Below are positions 31,833 through 39,867 of a stretch of DNA of 64,000 bases, piece after piece (within the stretch, counting starts at the first letter, position 1; every line of letters begins with the position of its first letter). Below the pieces are notes generated by a model. The model was not told the origin of the DNA and ran no database searches. It saw only the letters and a list, made by a program, of their open reading frames with translations. Location of the stretch: positions 1 to 64,000 of the forward strand of contig JAUQWM010000015.1 of NCBI GenBank assembly GCA_030835125.1, read 5' to 3'. This DNA comes from Gemmatimonadaceae bacterium. Lineage in GTDB: Bacteria > Gemmatimonadota > Gemmatimonadetes > Gemmatimonadales > Gemmatimonadaceae. Both the position numbers and the translations under genes were made by a program.

Positions 31833-32044
31833 AGTTGAGTTCGGCGGCGGGATTCGGGATGACGGATCGTACCTTGCATGGAAGGTGTCCTCAGCCAGAT
31901 GTCCATCGACGCCGCAACGTCCCACGACTAGACTTGGTTTCGTGAATCCCAGCGGCGGCGCGCTTGCCGGCGTTTCGCCCCGCTGCCTCATCGGCACCTG
32001 CCTGATCGCTGTCGGGCGGCGGTATCCAGACGTGGAGGCGCCCG

Positions 32045-33312
32045 GTGTTCGGTAGGCCAGACCCAACGGTGATCCTGTGGGTCTTTGCCCTGACGTTCAC
32101 GTCCGACTTTCTCCGTGCGCTGTTCGAGATCGCCGTCAATCTTCGGACGCGTCGCCAGGAGAAACCGACCATTCCGCTCGGGCCGGAAGCGGTCGCGGTG
32201 GTGATTCCGTGCCACAACAGCGCCGCCTCGATCGAGCGCACGATCGAATCGCTTCCGCCGGGATACCGCGTCTACTGCGTGGCCAACAACTGCCGCGACG
32301 CCACGGTGAGCATCATACGGGAAGTGGCAGCGCGCCGGCCGGAAACGTGGCTGATCGACGTGGACTTCGACGAGGGAAGCAAGTCGAAGGCGGTCGTGCT
32401 GGGTGTCGCCCAGGCAAAGCGCGATGGCTTTTCGCATGTGCTGGTCACGGACGACGACATCCGGTGGCCGGAGGGGCGGCCCATCGAGGTGCTCGACAAG
32501 GCCGCGCCCGTCACCGCGATCCCCGTCTTCCCCGATCAACCGCACAGCCTCGTCCAGAACTTCCAGGTCTTCGAGTACATCGGCAGCAACCTGAACAAGC
32601 GTGTCCAGTTGCACTTCGGCAGGAACGTCACGTGGGCGGCAGGTGCCGCGGCGGTCTTTCGAACGGACATCCTCCTCGAGGTCATGCGCGAACATGACGG
32701 GGAGTTCGCCGGCGAGGATGTCCAGTGTTCGTACCTCCATCATGCGTTCGGTCACCGCATCGAGTTCGTTGCCGGCACCATGGTCCACACCGCGGTGCCG
32801 GGTACGCCTCGCGAGTGGTGGCGCCAGCGGGCGCATTGCTGGGACGTGTCCTTCATGTTCCTCCACCTCCCGCTGCTGCTGCGGGTGCTCTTCAGCGCGC
32901 CTGGGCGAGGACCCGGTTGGTGGATCCGGTTCATGACGTTCTACCGCATCTGGACGCCCTGCTGGTCCTCGTGAAACTGGCGCTGCCGTTCGGGATCCTG
33001 GCCTCTCCGGTCGTGGCGGCGGTGTTCGCAGGCAGCTCGTACCTGATCCTCGGGATGCAATACGTCTGCTATCCGCTGTTCTTCCCCCCGATCCGGCACC
33101 CCGCCGACAGCGGGAACCGGTCCCGGAATGCACTCGCCTTCCTCCTCTACCCGCTCTACACGTTCGTGATCTGGGTGAGCCGGCTTTCGGCGGTGCCCCG
33201 AGTGATACGGGCGTTCCTCAATCCCAGGCCGAAGCTCGGCGGGTTCATCGACGCTGGCTACGCCTGTTGCACGCGCGTGGCAGTATTGCCCTCCATCCCC
33301 GCCAGGACCTGA
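32045..33312 (+). pseudogene. Family-2 glycosyltransferase (membrane), frameshifted
   Basis: GTG 32045 starts a GT2 enzyme: an N-terminal membrane helix (TVILWVFALTFTSDFLRALF), the nucleotide-sugar site VAVVIPCHNSA with later VTDDDIRW (metal-binding DDD), AAGAAAVFRTDIL and GEDVQCSYLHH. The first frame stops at 32972 within FYRIWTPCW. The expected C-terminus (DALLVLVKLALPFGILASPV and further helices to 33312) continues in another frame; one G missing at about 32953 explains it. Otherwise complete for a processive-type membrane glycosyltransferase. Real mutation or assembly error; undecided. Confidence 0.82.
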
Positions 33313-33392
33313 TCACGATCGTGCCGACCCGACCCTCCTGGGGGCCGTCAACCAGCGGGGCGACCGTCGCCACTCCAGTGTGGAGAACACCC

Positions 33393-33734
33393 ATGACTGC
33401 CCTCGCTCTCGTGCTCCTGGCGACACCATTTGCGTTCGGGCTCCTCCGGCTGGTCACGACGGGAAGCGATTGGCGCTACCTGCTGGTGGCGATGGCGTCG
33501 ACGCTCGGCGCGGGAGCCGTCACGCTGCGACGCCGGCCCGCCCTGTGGGGAACCGGCGCGCGGCTCCTGGTTGGTGTGGGCAGCGCGGGGCTCCTGGCCA
33601 GCCTGGGCGCCGTGGCGGTCGGGGCAAGATCCGTGACGGCGATCATCATGGTAGCCCTGGGCTTCGCGCTGTGCAGTGGCGGCGGCGCTGCGCTCATCAT
33701 GCGCCCACCGCGTGGACTGCCTGACGTCGACTGA
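33393..33734 (+). CDS. Small four-helix membrane protein
   Basis: A 113-residue hydrophobic protein with four probable spans (3-18, 28-45, 54-75, 82-101) joined by short Arg-containing loops (RRRPALWGTGAR). Ends in a charged tail PPRGLPDVD. Family unknown. ATG 33393 chosen because the upstream frame encodes no recognisable sequence. Confidence 0.65.
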   Translation: MTALALVLLATPFAFGLLRLVTTGSDWRYLLVAMASTLGAGAVTLRRRPALWGTGARLLVGVGSAGLLASLGAVAVGARSVTAIIMVALGFALCSGGGAALIMRPPRGLPDVD

Positions 33735-33762
33735 CGGCCCCAGCCGGTGACGATACAGCAGG

Positions 33763-34206
33763 CTACTGCGTGACGGTCAGGGTGAAGATCGCGTTGGTGA
33801 TCTGTGGAGGGAGGGATCCCGTATTGCCGCTGACTGACGGCGAGAAGCGGACGTTATGCGCACCGATCGGAACCGTGTTGTCAGCACCGATGGTGAAGAC
33901 CCTGGTAATGGTGGTGCCGACGGTCTGGCTGCTGGCCTGCGTGACGGAGATGCCGGAATACTGTCGTGTGATATTGATCTGGCTGACGGTGAGGCCTCCG
34001 GTCGTTGAGAAGACGACCGTGACCGTCGTGGTCCCGCCGCGCGCGATCGTCGCACTGGACGGGGAGGGGACTGCCAACGCCGTCTGGGTGCCCTCTTCTT
34101 CTTCAAGACCTGCAGGGCCCCCGTCAGAGGATCCGCCGCAGGCCGTGCCGGCCGCGAGGAGGAGGGCGGGGAACAGCGAGGCGAGTCGTGCGCGACGTCC
34201 GGGCAT
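33763..34206 (-). CDS. Lipoprotein with Ig-like domain
   Basis: The minus-strand gene from ATG 34206 encodes 147 residues: lipobox LLAAGTAC (Cys about 19), a Ser/Gly/Glu linker (GGSSDGG, LEEEEGT), then an Ig-like beta domain with FSTTGGLTVSQINITRQYSG and a terminal strand AIFTLTVTQ. Likely a surface or periplasmic lipoprotein. It diverges from the lipoprotein gene at 34400. Confidence 0.72.
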   Translation of the reverse strand: MPGRRARLASLFPALLLAAGTACGGSSDGGPAGLEEEEGTQTALAVPSPSSATIARGGTTTVTVVFSTTGGLTVSQINITRQYSGISVTQASSQTVGTTITRVFTIGADNTVPIGAHNVRFSPSVSGNTGSLPPQITNAIFTLTVTQ

Positions 34207-34399
34207 CTGCTTTCCTGGGAAGACGGGAACGAGCGAGGGTCTACCTTCCCGATAACGCGCCAGAACCGCGCGCAGGGGCTCATTCTGCTGGAATGACCCT
34301 GCGGGCCTGAGCCGAACCGTGTGTTGTGGATCGAGCCTGGATGCGCCACTATGGGAGGAGCGCCCCTCCGCTCGCTGCGACCATCGTGAGCCGCGTTCC

Positions 34400-35332
34400 A
34401 TGCCGAGAGCCTTCTGGTCCGTCCTGTTCCTTGCCGTCGCCTCCTGTGTCGACGCGCGCCCCGTTCGTCTCGTGGCCGGGCGCTCGGATACGGTGGTGGT
34501 GAACAGCCTGGAGGCGGTACCGATCGCGGTCCGGCTGGTTGACGCAAACGGTGTCGAACGCCGGGCCAGGCGTGTGCGCTATCGCCTCATCAAGGGTCCC
34601 GCGGTCGCACTCTCCGGGGACGGTCGCGTGCGGTGCGATGGTCCGGGTGATGCCGAGGTCTCGGCAACTTCCGGCGCGCTCATGGCGCGGGTGACCGTCC
34701 TGTGTCGACCGATCGAGCGCTTCCGCCTGCCGCGGGTCCTTCGCCTGACGATTGGCGCTCCGCCGGCGCCGCTCGAGGTCGGGGCGATGGGGGTGGACGG
34801 CAAGCCCGTCGACCTGGTGGCGGGGACCGCATCCGTCCGGGACAGCCAGGTCGCGACGCTTGTCGATGGCTACGTGCATGGCCGGGCTCCCGGCCTGACG
34901 ATGGTGGACGTGGAGGCGGGTGACTGTACGGTGTCGATCCCGGTCGAGGTCATCGAGGAAAGCCGCACGACGGCCCTGCTGCTTCCGCATGGGCAATACG
35001 CCGAGTCCCTCAGCATGGCGGCCGGCGAGTTGCGCAGCTGGCGCGTGCCGCCAGGCCGGTACGAGGTCACCCTCTTCGGCGACGGCGTCCCGGCGCACCT
35101 CCGACTCGCCTCGCACGAGATGAACTGCGGCGCGTTTCCAGGCACGGAGCAGAAGTACCTCTGCATCGCGAAGGACCGGGCCTCGGTCATCGTGCACCAC
35201 GTCGAACCAGCGGGACGAGGACGGCAGGCGACGGGATCCCTGCTGGTGCACCGCCTTGGCGACTTCGGGAGTGAGTCGGGCTCGTGGCGTCCTCGGCGGA
35301 CCCTCGATCGCTGCATCGGGTTCATCGGATGA
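34400..35332 (+). CDS. Lipoprotein with Big2/Ig-like repeats
   Basis: ATG 34400 gives 310 residues with lipobox LAVASC (Cys about 17). Two Ig-like or Big2-type modules follow: VPIAVRLVDANGVERRARRV with GDAEVSATSGALMARVTVLC (30-110), and LEVGAMGVDGKPVDLVAGTA with APGLTMVDVEAGDCTVSIPV (130-190). The C-terminal third (200-310) is strand-rich with two Cys. Envelope protein of unknown role, divergent from the lipoprotein at 33763-34206. Confidence 0.7.
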   Translation: MPRAFWSVLFLAVASCVDARPVRLVAGRSDTVVVNSLEAVPIAVRLVDANGVERRARRVRYRLIKGPAVALSGDGRVRCDGPGDAEVSATSGALMARVTVLCRPIERFRLPRVLRLTIGAPPAPLEVGAMGVDGKPVDLVAGTASVRDSQVATLVDGYVHGRAPGLTMVDVEAGDCTVSIPVEVIEESRTTALLLPHGQYAESLSMAAGELRSWRVPPGRYEVTLFGDGVPAHLRLASHEMNCGAFPGTEQKYLCIAKDRASVIVHHVEPAGRGRQATGSLLVHRLGDFGSESGSWRPRRTLDRCIGFIG

Positions 35333-35539
35333 GCGGCCCTGGAGTCACGGTTGTTCACGCAGGCCCGGATGGAGAACGCCTTCGCGGCCGCGGGGATGGG
35401 GGTTGAGCGCATCCCGGAAGTGCTGCGGACGCGGGGGCTCTACCTGGCCCGGTTCCCCGGTAGCGGGGAATCGGGTGGCGCGACGATCCGCCGCGGCGTA
35501 GCGTTCCCTGCAAGCGTCCCACCTCCCCAACTGCCCGGA

Positions 35540-36142
35540 ATGCGGTCTCGACGATTCGCCCTGCTGGCGTCATTCGGTGTCAGCGCCTCACTGCTCGTTC
35601 TTCCTGCGGCGTCCGAGGCGCAGCACGCCGGTCATGGCACCCCGATCACCGTTCCCGCGGGGGCGCCGTATACGGTCGCCGACGTGGAGTTCATGCAGGG
35701 CATGATCGCGCATCACGCGCAGGCGATCCACATGTCCCGGATGGCTGAGAAGCGCGGCGCCAACCCGCGGGTCCTCAGGCTCGCCCAGAAGATCGACCAG
35801 TCGCAGGTGGCCGAGATCCGGTTGATGCAGGAGTGGCTCGTACACTACGGACAGGTTGCGCCGGATACCTCGTCGTGGCGCACAATGACGATGGCGGGCA
35901 TGCTCACCGAGGCGCAGCTCAGGGAACTCGACGCCGCCACGGGCGTGGCGTTCGATCGCGCGTTCCTCACGCTGATGATCCAGCACCACGAAGGCGCCCT
36001 CCAGATGGTGGAGGACCTTTTCGCGGCGCCGCGTGCCGGGCAGGAAGTGGATGTCAACGTCTTCGCGAACGACGTGGTCACGGTCCAGACGGCGGAAATC
36101 GGCGTCATGCGGCAGCTCCTGTCCCAGCTGCCATCCGGTTAG
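35540..36142 (+). CDS. Secreted DUF305 protein
   Basis: A 200-residue protein with a signal peptide ending near SEAQ (residue 28) and a DUF305 four-helix, ferritin-like domain: VEFMQGMIAHHAQAIHMSRM (His58, His59), QSQVAEIRLMQEWL, then FLTLMIQHHEGALQMVEDLF. The paired HH motifs are typical of the family, which may bind metal (copper-linked members are known). The gene lies 65 bp before the LVIVD-repeat gene, so the two may share a transcript. Confidence 0.9.
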   Translation: MRSRRFALLASFGVSASLLVLPAASEAQHAGHGTPITVPAGAPYTVADVEFMQGMIAHHAQAIHMSRMAEKRGANPRVLRLAQKIDQSQVAEIRLMQEWLVHYGQVAPDTSSWRTMTMAGMLTEAQLRELDAATGVAFDRAFLTLMIQHHEGALQMVEDLFAAPRAGQEVDVNVFANDVVTVQTAEIGVMRQLLSQLPSG

Positions 36143-36207
36143 CCATGCGCGGATCGCCCCTGACCGCCACGCCCACCTCATCCTCGCGTCCTCTCTCCCG
36201 GCCTCCC

Positions 36208-38028
36208 ATGTCTCTCGTTCGAACCGCCTTCGCCGTCGCCGCGATCTCCCTGGCCCCGGTGGTACTCGCCGCCCAGACGTACCCGAACAAGGAAGACCCG
36301 CGCAGCAAGCTGCGGCCGGGAAAGCTGGACGCCGAGGTCGCACAGAAGGGGATGCGGCTGGTGTCCAACACGCCCAAGGCGGAGCCGTTCGACTCGACGC
36401 GCGGCCTGACCTTCGCGAATTCGGACCTCGCGTTCCGCGACCGGTACGTCTACCAGGGCAACTTCGCGGGTTTCTCGATCTGGGACGTGGGCGATCCGGC
36501 GAAGCCGAAGCTGGTGTCCACGGTGCAGTGCATCACATCGCAAGGCGATCCCACCATCGTCGGCAACCTCCTGTTCATATCGGTCGAAGGAGGCGGGAAT
36601 CGCAACGACTGCGCCAAGGGAGGCGTGCAGGACCCGAAGGAGCACATGGCGGGCGTGCGCATCTTCGATGTGTCCAACCCGGCGCAACCGCGCCTCGTCA
36701 AGAACGTGCAGACGTGCAAGGGCTCCCATACGCACACGGCGCTCCCGCACCCGAAAGACAAGAACATCCTCTACATCTACGTCTCCGGCAGCCAGGGCGC
36801 GCGGCCGGCGACCGAGGTGCCGGGGTGCAAGGAGGGAACGGACCCGGCCGATGATACGAACGCGCTCTTCCGGCTCGACGTCATCAAGGTCGACCTCCGG
36901 CAGCCCGAGAAGGCGGAAGTGGTGACCGGCGCGCGCATCTTCACCGGGCTGGATCCGGCGCCGCGCGCGGCGAGCCGTCCGGCGCGTGGTGGGGGCCGGG
37001 GCCGCGCGGGTGGGGACACGTCGGCGGTGCCGCGTCCGACGGGGCCGCGGAACTGTCACGACGTGACCGCCTATCCGGCGGCGAAGCTCCTCGCCGGCGC
37101 CTGCGGGAGCTACGGGCTCCTTGTCGACGTCTCCAATCCCGAGAAGCCGGTGCGACTCGATGCCAGGGCCGACACGAATTTCTCGTTGTGGCACACGGCG
37201 GTGTTCTCCAACGACGGGAAGAAGGTGGTGTTCACCGATGAATGGGGCGGCGGCACCTCGCCGATGTGCCAGGCCAACTCGATGATGGAGATGGGCGGCA
37301 ACACGATCCTGACCATCGATCCGAAGAAGAAGTACACCCAGCACGCGTACTTCAAGATTCCGTCGGTGCAGACGGCGGAGGAGAACTGCGTGTCGCATAA
37401 CGGCGGGCTCATCCCCGTGCCCGGACGCGACGTGATGGTGCAGGGGTGGTACCAGGGGGGCGTGAGCGTCATGGACTTCACGGATCCCGGCAACCCGACC
37501 GAGCTTGCCTATTTCGATCGCGGCGCGATCGACCCGTCGGCGCAGGTCGACGTCCCGCGGGCGGCGCAGCCACCGGCCGGCGGTCGCGCGCGGAGCACGA
37601 TCGGTGGTTCGTGGGGCGCGTACTACTGGAACGGCTACATCTACTCGTCGGAGATCGATCGCGGCTTCGACATCCTGGAGCTGGAGCCGAGCGAGCACCT
37701 CTCGAAGAACGAGATCGAGGCGGCGAAGCTCGTGCGGTTCACGGAGTACAACCCGCAGAGCCAGCCGAAGATCGAGTGGCCGGCGGCGTTTCCCGTGGTG
37801 CGGTCGTACCTCGACCAGCTGGTGAGGGGGAAGGGCCTGGCGTCCGAACGGACGACGGCGATCGGGAGCGCCCTGGACGCGGCGGAGCAGCAGTCGGGCA
37901 AGGCGCGGCGTGATGCGCTCAATGCCCTGGCCAGGCTGGTGGATCGGGACGTCGCGGGCGCGAAGGACGCGGCACGGGTGCGGATGATGTCGGACGCGAT
38001 CAAGTCCCTGGCCAAGGCGACGAACTAG
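36208..38028 (+). CDS. Secreted LVIVD-repeat protein
   Basis: From ATG 36208 the 606-residue protein has a signal peptide (LVRTAFAVAAISLAPVVLAA) and LVIVD-type propeller repeats: GFSIWDVGDPAKPKLV, GVRIFDVSNPAQPRLV, GLLVDVSNPEKPVRLD and GVSVMDFTDPGNPTELAYF. A Gly/Arg-rich linker (RPARGGGRGRAGGD) interrupts the middle, and a helical tail follows residue 540. A low-identity relative of choice-of-anchor or selenium-binding-type propellers; role unknown. ATG 36145 would add 21 residues. Often found near DUF305 genes, as here. Confidence 0.85.
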   Translation: MSLVRTAFAVAAISLAPVVLAAQTYPNKEDPRSKLRPGKLDAEVAQKGMRLVSNTPKAEPFDSTRGLTFANSDLAFRDRYVYQGNFAGFSIWDVGDPAKPKLVSTVQCITSQGDPTIVGNLLFISVEGGGNRNDCAKGGVQDPKEHMAGVRIFDVSNPAQPRLVKNVQTCKGSHTHTALPHPKDKNILYIYVSGSQGARPATEVPGCKEGTDPADDTNALFRLDVIKVDLRQPEKAEVVTGARIFTGLDPAPRAASRPARGGGRGRAGGDTSAVPRPTGPRNCHDVTAYPAAKLLAGACGSYGLLVDVSNPEKPVRLDARADTNFSLWHTAVFSNDGKKVVFTDEWGGGTSPMCQANSMMEMGGNTILTIDPKKKYTQHAYFKIPSVQTAEENCVSHNGGLIPVPGRDVMVQGWYQGGVSVMDFTDPGNPTELAYFDRGAIDPSAQVDVPRAAQPPAGGRARSTIGGSWGAYYWNGYIYSSEIDRGFDILELEPSEHLSKNEIEAAKLVRFTEYNPQSQPKIEWPAAFPVVRSYLDQLVRGKGLASERTTAIGSALDAAEQQSGKARRDALNALARLVDRDVAGAKDAARVRMMSDAIKSLAKATN

Positions 38029-38101
38029 CGGGCGGCATGCGCGCGCGGCCGCGGTTCGAGCCGCGCGCAGAGAGGCCACGTTCCCCCTAACGCTCCTCCA
38101 A

Positions 38102-38617
38102 GTGCGACGCTCCGACATCGCGAAATTCTCTTCCTTCATTTCACTGCTCGCCCTCCTCGCGGTCCTGTCCGCCTGTCAGGATCGCGAGTCGCCGGCCCGA
38201 TCCCCCGATTCGGCGGGCGCCACGGACGCGGATCCGGTGGCAGCGGTGCGCGCGGCCGCCGACTCGATCGTCGCCGCGTTTGGTCGCCAGGACTCATCCG
38301 CCTACTTCTCGCGATTCGACCCGGAAGCATCGTTCGTCTTCCACACGACACCCCGGCGGCTCAACAGCCGGGCCGAGTATGAGGCGGAGTGGCAGTCCTG
38401 GAAGACGATCGGCTTCAGCGTGCGGTCCTGCAGTTCGAGCGACCAGCGCGTGCAACTGGTTGGCGACGTGGCGATCTTCACGCACGCCGTGCGGACGGAG
38501 GTCACGACGCGCGAGGGCAACAGCACGCTGCTCGAGCGCGAGACGATTGTCTTCCAGCGACAGGATGGCCGATGGATAGCCGTTCACGAGCACCTCTCAC
38601 CTCAGCCACGGTCGTAA
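38102..38617 (+). CDS. Lipoprotein with NTF2-like (SnoaL/DUF4440) domain
   Basis: GTG 38102 starts a 171-residue lipoprotein (LLALLAVLSAC, Cys25). An NTF2-like domain follows at about 45-170: VRAAADSIVAAFGRQDSSAY, FSRFDPEASFVFHTTPRRL, AIFTHAVRTEVTTREGN and QDGRWIAVHEHLS. It ends 5 bp before the M19 dipeptidase gene, so cotranscription is likely. Confidence 0.82.
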   Translation: MRRSDIAKFSSFISLLALLAVLSACQDRESPARSPDSAGATDADPVAAVRAAADSIVAAFGRQDSSAYFSRFDPEASFVFHTTPRRLNSRAEYEAEWQSWKTIGFSVRSCSSSDQRVQLVGDVAIFTHAVRTEVTTREGNSTLLERETIVFQRQDGRWIAVHEHLSPQPRS

Positions 38618-38622
38618 GGGAC

Positions 38623-39771
38623 ATGGCCGCACCAGATCCGCTTTCCCGCCGCGAGTTCTCGAGGATGGCCGCCGGCCTGGCCATGGCGCCGGCCCTCGCG
38701 CCTCGATTGTTCGGTACGCTCGCCGGGAGCGAGCGGCCGCAGGACGGCTGGTCCCGGTACACCCAGGCGACCGTGGTGGACTTCCTGGCCAGTCCCGGAC
38801 CGTTCAACACCCCGGTCAACGTGGAGGCACTCACGCCGGAGATGCTGCGGAACGCGCAGGCGTCAGGCATCACCGCCGTCAACCTGACCATCGGCGGCGG
38901 CGCGCCCGAAGGCGTCTTTCAGTCGATGGCGCGCTGGGAGCGGGATCTCGGGCGGCACCCTGACGTCCTCATGAAGATCCGCACCCTCGCCGACCTGGGC
39001 ATCGCGAAGCAGCAGAAGAAGCTCGGCCTCATCTACGGGTTCCAGGATGGCGTGGCCATCGGCGATGACCTCTCACGGGTCGGGCTCTACCACGCGTTCG
39101 GGCTCCGGATCGTCCAGCTGACGTACAACGTGCGCAACATGTTCGGCGACGGCTGCCTCCAGCCCGAGAACGGCGGCCTGACGCCGCTGGGCCGTCAGCT
39201 CGTTGAGGCGCTCAACGCCCAGGGGCTCACGGTGGACCTGGCGCACTGCGGGATGCGGACCACCGCCGACGCGATCGAGCACTCCACGAAACCGGTCGCC
39301 ATCAGTCATTCCGGATGCCGCGCCGTTGCGGACCGGCCGCGGAGCAAGCCGGACGACATCCTGAAGCGAATGGCCGAGAAGGGCGGCGTGGTGGGGATCT
39401 ACCTGATGCCGTTCCTCACCATGGCCGGGCAGCCGGATTCCGACGACCTGGTTCGCCACATCGAGCACGCCATCAACGTCTGTGGCGAGGACCACGTCGG
39501 CATCGGCAGCGACCTGTCCATCACGCCGCACGTGGTGGACGACGCGTACATGCGCGTGCATCGCACGTTCGTCGAAGGGCGCATCAAGGCCGGCGTGGCG
39601 GCCCCCGGGGAGGATCCGGCCGTGCCGATGTTCGTCACCGACCTGAACGTCCCGCAGCGGATGGAGCGGATCGCCGCGAAACTCCTCGCTCGCAAGCACC
39701 CGGCGGCGCGCGTCGAGAAGATCATCGGGCAGAACTTCGTCCGGCTGATGCGCGACACGTGGGCGGCCTGA
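38623..39771 (+). CDS. Membrane dipeptidase, peptidase family M19
   Basis: ATG 38623 gives 382 residues. A Tat-type signal (LSRREFSRMAAGLAMAPALA) precedes a renal-dipeptidase-like amidohydrolase TIM barrel: GLIYGFQDGVAIGDDL, LRIVQLTYNVRNMFGDGC, then LTVDLAHCGMRTTADAIEH, PVAISHSGCRAV, and HVGIGSDLSI near the end. The family hydrolyses dipeptides with two zinc ions; the usual N-terminal HxD metal site is replaced here by VVDFLASPG, so ligands may differ, as in the bacterial secreted subgroup. Periplasmic. Confidence 0.88.
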   Translation: MAAPDPLSRREFSRMAAGLAMAPALAPRLFGTLAGSERPQDGWSRYTQATVVDFLASPGPFNTPVNVEALTPEMLRNAQASGITAVNLTIGGGAPEGVFQSMARWERDLGRHPDVLMKIRTLADLGIAKQQKKLGLIYGFQDGVAIGDDLSRVGLYHAFGLRIVQLTYNVRNMFGDGCLQPENGGLTPLGRQLVEALNAQGLTVDLAHCGMRTTADAIEHSTKPVAISHSGCRAVADRPRSKPDDILKRMAEKGGVVGIYLMPFLTMAGQPDSDDLVRHIEHAINVCGEDHVGIGSDLSITPHVVDDAYMRVHRTFVEGRIKAGVAAPGEDPAVPMFVTDLNVPQRMERIAAKLLARKHPAARVEKIIGQNFVRLMRDTWAA

Positions 39772-39867
39772 GGACGGCGACGGCGTCGCGGATGCATCCC
39801 GCGCGGCACCTCCGTCCGAGGAACGGCGCACCCGCACACCCGCGCCATGGGCGAGGGCGCGCGGACA

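Noticed and set aside
36178-38139. 653-codon minus-strand ORF
   Set aside because: It mirrors the LVIVD-repeat gene in a GC-rich region; composition is Arg/His/Leu-rich with no domain, so it is a shadow ORF.
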